From the NCBI GenBank assembly GCA_016711345.1, contig JADJTD010000008.1, positions 1 to 40,962 on the forward strand: a stretch of DNA of 40,962 bases. The letters are read 5' to 3'. Shown here in pieces: positions 38,279 to 40,962 of this stretch. Under the pieces are notes generated by a model, which worked only from the letters and a program-made list of their open reading frames with translations, made no database searches and was not told the DNA's origin. Both the position numbers and the translations under genes were made by a program. The stretch comes from Chloracidobacterium sp. Its GTDB lineage: Bacteria; Acidobacteriota; Blastocatellia; Pyrinomonadales; Pyrinomonadaceae. Numbering within the stretch: the stretch's first letter is position 1; every line of letters begins with the position of its first letter.

Positions 38279-39628
38279 CTAATATCCGGTTAAAAAGTCA
38301 TGCGGCTTATAGTCGCTGCGTCGTGGCAGGTCGATCTTCAAGCGTCGCATTTGGTAGCCAGCGTGGTGCACCCGGTCAGGGTAGATCCCGTCAAGCTGGC
38401 GGGAGAACGCATACTTCAATGCGTCCATCGCGTGGTCATGCACTTTTACCGGGGCGTCCTGGGTTGGCTTGTCCGGATTGTCCAACTGGTAGTGGTAACT
38501 CTCAAGTTCGTCAATCGTATTGGGGCAGCAAGAGAAGATCTTTAGCCGACCTTCTTTGAAAAGGCTCTTAATGCGTTCGATACCTGCCTGGACATCGTTG
38601 TCAGCCGCCATAATGCCACGAGCGCCAAAGCCCTTGGAAAGCTCTGCCATTTCTTGTGCGCCACGTGGATCTCCCAGGGTGTATTTGTGATTGGCCAGCT
38701 TGATATACTCGGCCATCTCACGAAGCATCGGTTGCTTTTTGTAAAACTCGCGGTAAACGTAGAACGTCGAAGGTTTCGTTACTTTTCCCTTCTCGTCTTT
38801 CTCTTCGGGCGACATTGCCACGCTGAGAATCGCAGAGGCAGTCGAGTGGCCGAAGTCCATACCGCCAAACCGCTTCCACTCAGGCGGCAAGTGAAAGGCT
38901 TTCATTACGTCGCGTTCTTTTTCAAAATCTTTGTAGACCAAACCTTCCAAGCGTGTGAACGACCCTTCGTATCGGCGCTCAAACATCTCTTTCGACATCG
39001 TGCGCTTGGCCCGGTCGTATTCGCCCTGGGCAAAGGCCGGATTGTCTACCGATCTCCAGTTGAAAACCTCGATGTCTTTCTCTTTTCCCTCACCCTGCTG
39101 CTCAACGCCATTGATTTTGTTGGCCCGGTTGTAAACGTCTGACTGGAGCCAGTTGCAGGCGTAGGGCGTCGTGGTCATCAGCACCCGGCCAAGTTCGATA
39201 GCCACCCGCGCCTGGACGTTGATCCAAGCCTGGTGCTTCATCTGCCCAGCTTCATCGAGCCAGGCCCCGGCAATGGTCATACCTTCGATCAGGTCGGGAT
39301 CTTCCAGTGACCTTACGAAGATTCGGTTGCCCCACTTGAGTTCAAATTCCTGTTTGCCTTCTTTGAAATCGCCCCAGCCCAGCTTGTTGAAGAACTCTTT
39401 GAATTTGGGGATGGTCGATTGCTGCAAAATCTTAACCGTGGGGGCGCCGATGAGCCAATCGCAGCGTTTCCCCGCGTCGTAGCTTTCTTTGATCTCACGT
39501 ATAAGCCAAACGGCGCCTGAGGTCGTCTTCCCGCCTTGGACCCCGGTAACTGCCGCAATAAAACGCGCAGTTGACTTGAGCACCATGGCCTGGTAGGGGT
39601 GAGGAGTAAACGCTACAGAAGACGCCAT
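38279..39628 (-). CDS. Terminase large subunit (449 aa)
   Basis: Packaging motor. Walker A is GVQGGKTT (29-36), Walker B GAWLDEAG with Asp125 and Glu126, coupling motif MTTTP (151-155). The nuclease part starts with FGGMDFGHSTA (Asp258) and ends with HAMDALKYAF, which carries a further metal-binding Asp. It cuts and pumps concatemeric DNA. Site AAGGGGGATAAGAG. The tRNA-like gene lies upstream in the same transcript. Confidence 0.93.
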   Translation of the reverse strand: MASSVAFTPHPYQAMVLKSTARFIAAVTGVQGGKTTSGAVWLIREIKESYDAGKRCDWLIGAPTVKILQQSTIPKFKEFFNKLGWGDFKEGKQEFELKWGNRIFVRSLEDPDLIEGMTIAGAWLDEAGQMKHQAWINVQARVAIELGRVLMTTTPYACNWLQSDVYNRANKINGVEQQGEGKEKDIEVFNWRSVDNPAFAQGEYDRAKRTMSKEMFERRYEGSFTRLEGLVYKDFEKERDVMKAFHLPPEWKRFGGMDFGHSTASAILSVAMSPEEKDEKGKVTKPSTFYVYREFYKKQPMLREMAEYIKLANHKYTLGDPRGAQEMAELSKGFGARGIMAADNDVQAGIERIKSLFKEGRLKIFSCCPNTIDELESYHYQLDNPDKPTQDAPVKVHDHAMDALKYAFSRQLDGIYPDRVHHAGYQMRRLKIDLPRRSDYKPHDFLTGY

Positions 39629-39678
39629 AAATCTCTTATCCCCCTTGTCACAAATAATACGCAGTTTTTGTTACAAAT

Positions 39679-39757
39679 TGGCGGACCTGACTGGGGTTGC
39701 ACCAGCAGCAACGCGGTTTATCGGTCCGCGGCTCTCTCGTTGTTGAGCTACAGGCCC
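39679..39757 (-). tRNA. Degenerate tRNA-Ile(GAT)-like gene with encoded CCA
   Basis: Read on the minus strand, the first 14 bases GGGCCTGTAGCTCA match the start of bacterial tRNA-Ile. The acceptor stem GGGCCTG/CAGGTCC pairs fully (one G-U), followed by G73 and CCA. The D stem GCTC/GAGC, T stem GCTGG/CCAGT and an anticodon stem close properly. The anticodon would be GAT. It departs from the rules at three places: C instead of U33, an A-A mismatch closing the anticodon loop, G instead of U55, and no GG in the D loop. So it may be a pseudo-tRNA or a tRNA mimic. The stretch 39758-39885 upstream shows nothing else. Confidence 0.65.
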
Positions 39758-39885
39758 AAAGCAATTAGAAGCGATTCTAGCGATTTGTTTGCCGTTTGGC
39801 TATCTGAGGTGGCAGAAGACGCTTTCGGCCCGCAAATCGATCGGGAGAGGCCTTAGCGTTGAAGGTTGGCGGGGGCTGAGAAACT

Positions 39886-40188
39886 CTAGGCTGGCTCAAA
39901 CCCACTATCTGGCGTTTCTTTTGGTTTTTCTGCGATTTCGGCCTTGGCTTCGGCTACCAAAACGCAGCCGGGCGTGGCAAGCGGGGTTTTACCCGGGCGC
40001 CAGGTGAGCCCTGCCCCGGCTTTCCCGGTCATTTCGGCCATGAGCGCCCGCGCATAGAGCACGAGGTGGTGGGGCCAGCCATCGTGGATCAGCCGGGCCT
40101 CCATGGCGTCGGGCGATTCCAAGCAAACCCTGAGGTGTTTTTCTAAAAACCACTCTAAAGCCACGATTTCAAAGGGGATTGTTATCAC
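39886..40188 (-). CDS. Hypothetical protein between TerS and TerL (100 aa)
   Basis: A GTG at 40188 has GGGAGG eight bases upstream and a short 20-base overlap with TerS; the ATG at 40224 would overlap by 56 bases. The product has a helical front (IPFEIVALEWFLEKHLRV) and a Pro/Lys-rich tail. Function unknown. Confidence 0.55.
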   Translation of the reverse strand: MITIPFEIVALEWFLEKHLRVCLESPDAMEARLIHDGWPHHLVLYARALMAEMTGKAGAGLTWRPGKTPLATPGCVLVAEAKAEIAEKPKETPDSGFEPA

Positions 40189-40684
40189 TTGGTGTGTCCT
40201 CCCGCGAAATGACTTGAGCTTCAACAGCTACCGGCTTAACCGGAGTGTCCGTTGCGAAGTTGATTTGGATGCCCAGGATGTCGCTACCGCTGTCTTGCAA
40301 ACCAGAAAGGATGCGATTTTGCAGGTCGATCAGCCTTAGCTTATGCTGGATCGAGATTCCCTTGACGGGGGCCCCCTCCCCATCGACAACCGGCAATTCG
40401 TGGAGCTGCTGCATTTGCGTGATTAGGTCGGCCTTGGTCGTCCCCCTGGCCATAGCCATCAGGGTAATCTGCTTGTCTAACCTGCTTTTTAGGACGTAAG
40501 CGGCGTGGCCTGGGTCCCCTTCGTATCCGGCCTTGACGTAGGCGTCTTGCGGTTTCTTGCCTTCGATTAGCAGCGTTATAAACAATCTTTGCTTGGGTGT
40601 GAGTTCTTCAAGGGGGTCTGCGGCCTTAGCGGGCCTCTTGTCAAACGCCGTGGGCGTCTGGTCGATTGAGTTTTCGTTGTCCAT
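40169..40684 (-). CDS. Terminase small subunit (171 aa)
   Basis: Residues about 27-75 (LEELTPKQRLFITLLIEGKKPQDAYVKAGYEG in two pieces, then a helix) are the typical helix-turn-helix of phage small terminases, followed by a coiled-coil and oligomerisation part and a disordered end. It recognises the packaging site and presents DNA to TerL. Start at 40684, following CTAGGGGGCC; the open frame to 40852 runs over the operator region. Confidence 0.8.
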   Translation of the reverse strand: MDNENSIDQTPTAFDKRPAKAADPLEELTPKQRLFITLLIEGKKPQDAYVKAGYEGDPGHAAYVLKSRLDKQITLMAMARGTTKADLITQMQQLHELPVVDGEGAPVKGISIQHKLRLIDLQNRILSGLQDSGSDILGIQINFATDTPVKPVAVEAQVISREDTPSDNNPL

Positions 40685-40748
40685 CGGTCGAGGCCCCCTA
40701 GAAGAAATCACATCCGAAACAAGCACGTTGGCTACTGTTGTGCTTCTA

Positions 40749-40780
40749 ACGTCACACGAAACGTCACAAACAGACGTTTC
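40749..40780. promoter_or_regulatory. Operator-like inverted and direct repeats upstream of TerS
   Basis: GAAACGTC (40758-40765) and GACGTTTC (40773-40780) form a perfect 8-bp inverted repeat with a 7-base spacer. ACGTCACA also occurs as direct repeats at 40749-40756 and 40761-40768. It lies 65-96 bases upstream of the TerS start in the leader of the late operon. A regulator or TerS itself (packaging site) could bind here. No consensus promoter is visible on the minus strand nearby. Confidence 0.5.
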
Positions 40781-40873
40781 AAACCCCACCAAAACCGTTG
40801 ACAGCCAGGCGCTTGGAGCCAACGGCGTATTGGGGCGAGATGTCAACCCCATTTGGCGCTATGCCCTATACCG

Positions 40874-40962
40874 GCCCCTACCCCCACCCCTTTCGCATTG
40901 CTAATCAGGCGTTTTCGTTACAGGTGGGTGCCCAATGGGCTGGCTTGCGAATTCGGTTGGCT
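40874..40962. repeat. Terminal direct repeat, right copy
   Basis: Exact copy of bases 1-89. See the left copy. Confidence 0.95.

Overview
The window reads as the complete genome of a virulent tailed double-stranded DNA phage with a podovirus-like gene set. Bases 1-89 are repeated exactly at 40874-40962, so the sequence closes into a unit of about 40,873 bp. No integrase, repressor or partition gene is visible. The structural module has a small and large terminase, portal, scaffold, N4-gp56-type major capsid protein, a tail fibre ending in a peptidase-S74 chaperone and three Ala/Gly-rich probable ejection proteins. There is no tape measure or contractile sheath, which points to a short tail. 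No single-subunit RNA polymerase is seen, and three consensus sigma70-type promoters head the early genes, so early transcription should depend on a bacterial host polymerase. The host cannot be named from the sequence.

Layout: (1) about 1-914 is a non-coding control region with 21-bp spaced direct repeats, palindromes, iterated GTAGGCTT repeats and the first early promoter. (2) 915-5.9 kb on the + strand is a dense array of about 22 small, mostly unrecognised early genes, plus a pentapeptide-repeat protein and an HTH protein. (3) 5.9-8.7 kb carries membrane proteins, an OB-like protein, a possible structured RNA, tandem paralogues and a GH24 endolysin. (4) 8.7-15.8 kb is the replication block: RecB-like nuclease, primase-helicase fusion, HAD nucleotidase, dATP/dGTP diphosphohydrolase-like protein, endonuclease VII, family A DNA polymerase, HNH enzyme and calcineurin-like phosphoesterase. 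(5) 15.8-18.1 kb holds small genes and another HNH enzyme. (6) A bidirectional terminator at about 18.1 kb separates this from the convergent minus-strand late operon at 18.2-40.7 kb.

The late operon, read right to left, runs TerS, small protein, degenerate tRNA-Ile-like gene, TerL, portal, small protein, scaffold, capsid, three small proteins, multi-repeat beta-rich protein, head-tail adaptor candidate, small virion protein, S74 tail fibre, small protein, large tail protein, small protein, three ejection-type proteins and two small proteins.

The most unusual signals are: a strand-specific octamer GTTTCTAG present 16 times, 14 of them within 5.3 kb of the early region and falling in all three reading frames; a CCA-bearing tRNA-Ile-like gene lacking U33, U55 and the D-loop GG; an iteron field near the control region; an in-frame 19-codon extension after the stop of the pentapeptide gene that resembles the tail of a neighbouring gene; a structured non-coding segment at 7.4 kb; a G11 tract inside a gene; and a beta-rich module shared between two different virion genes.
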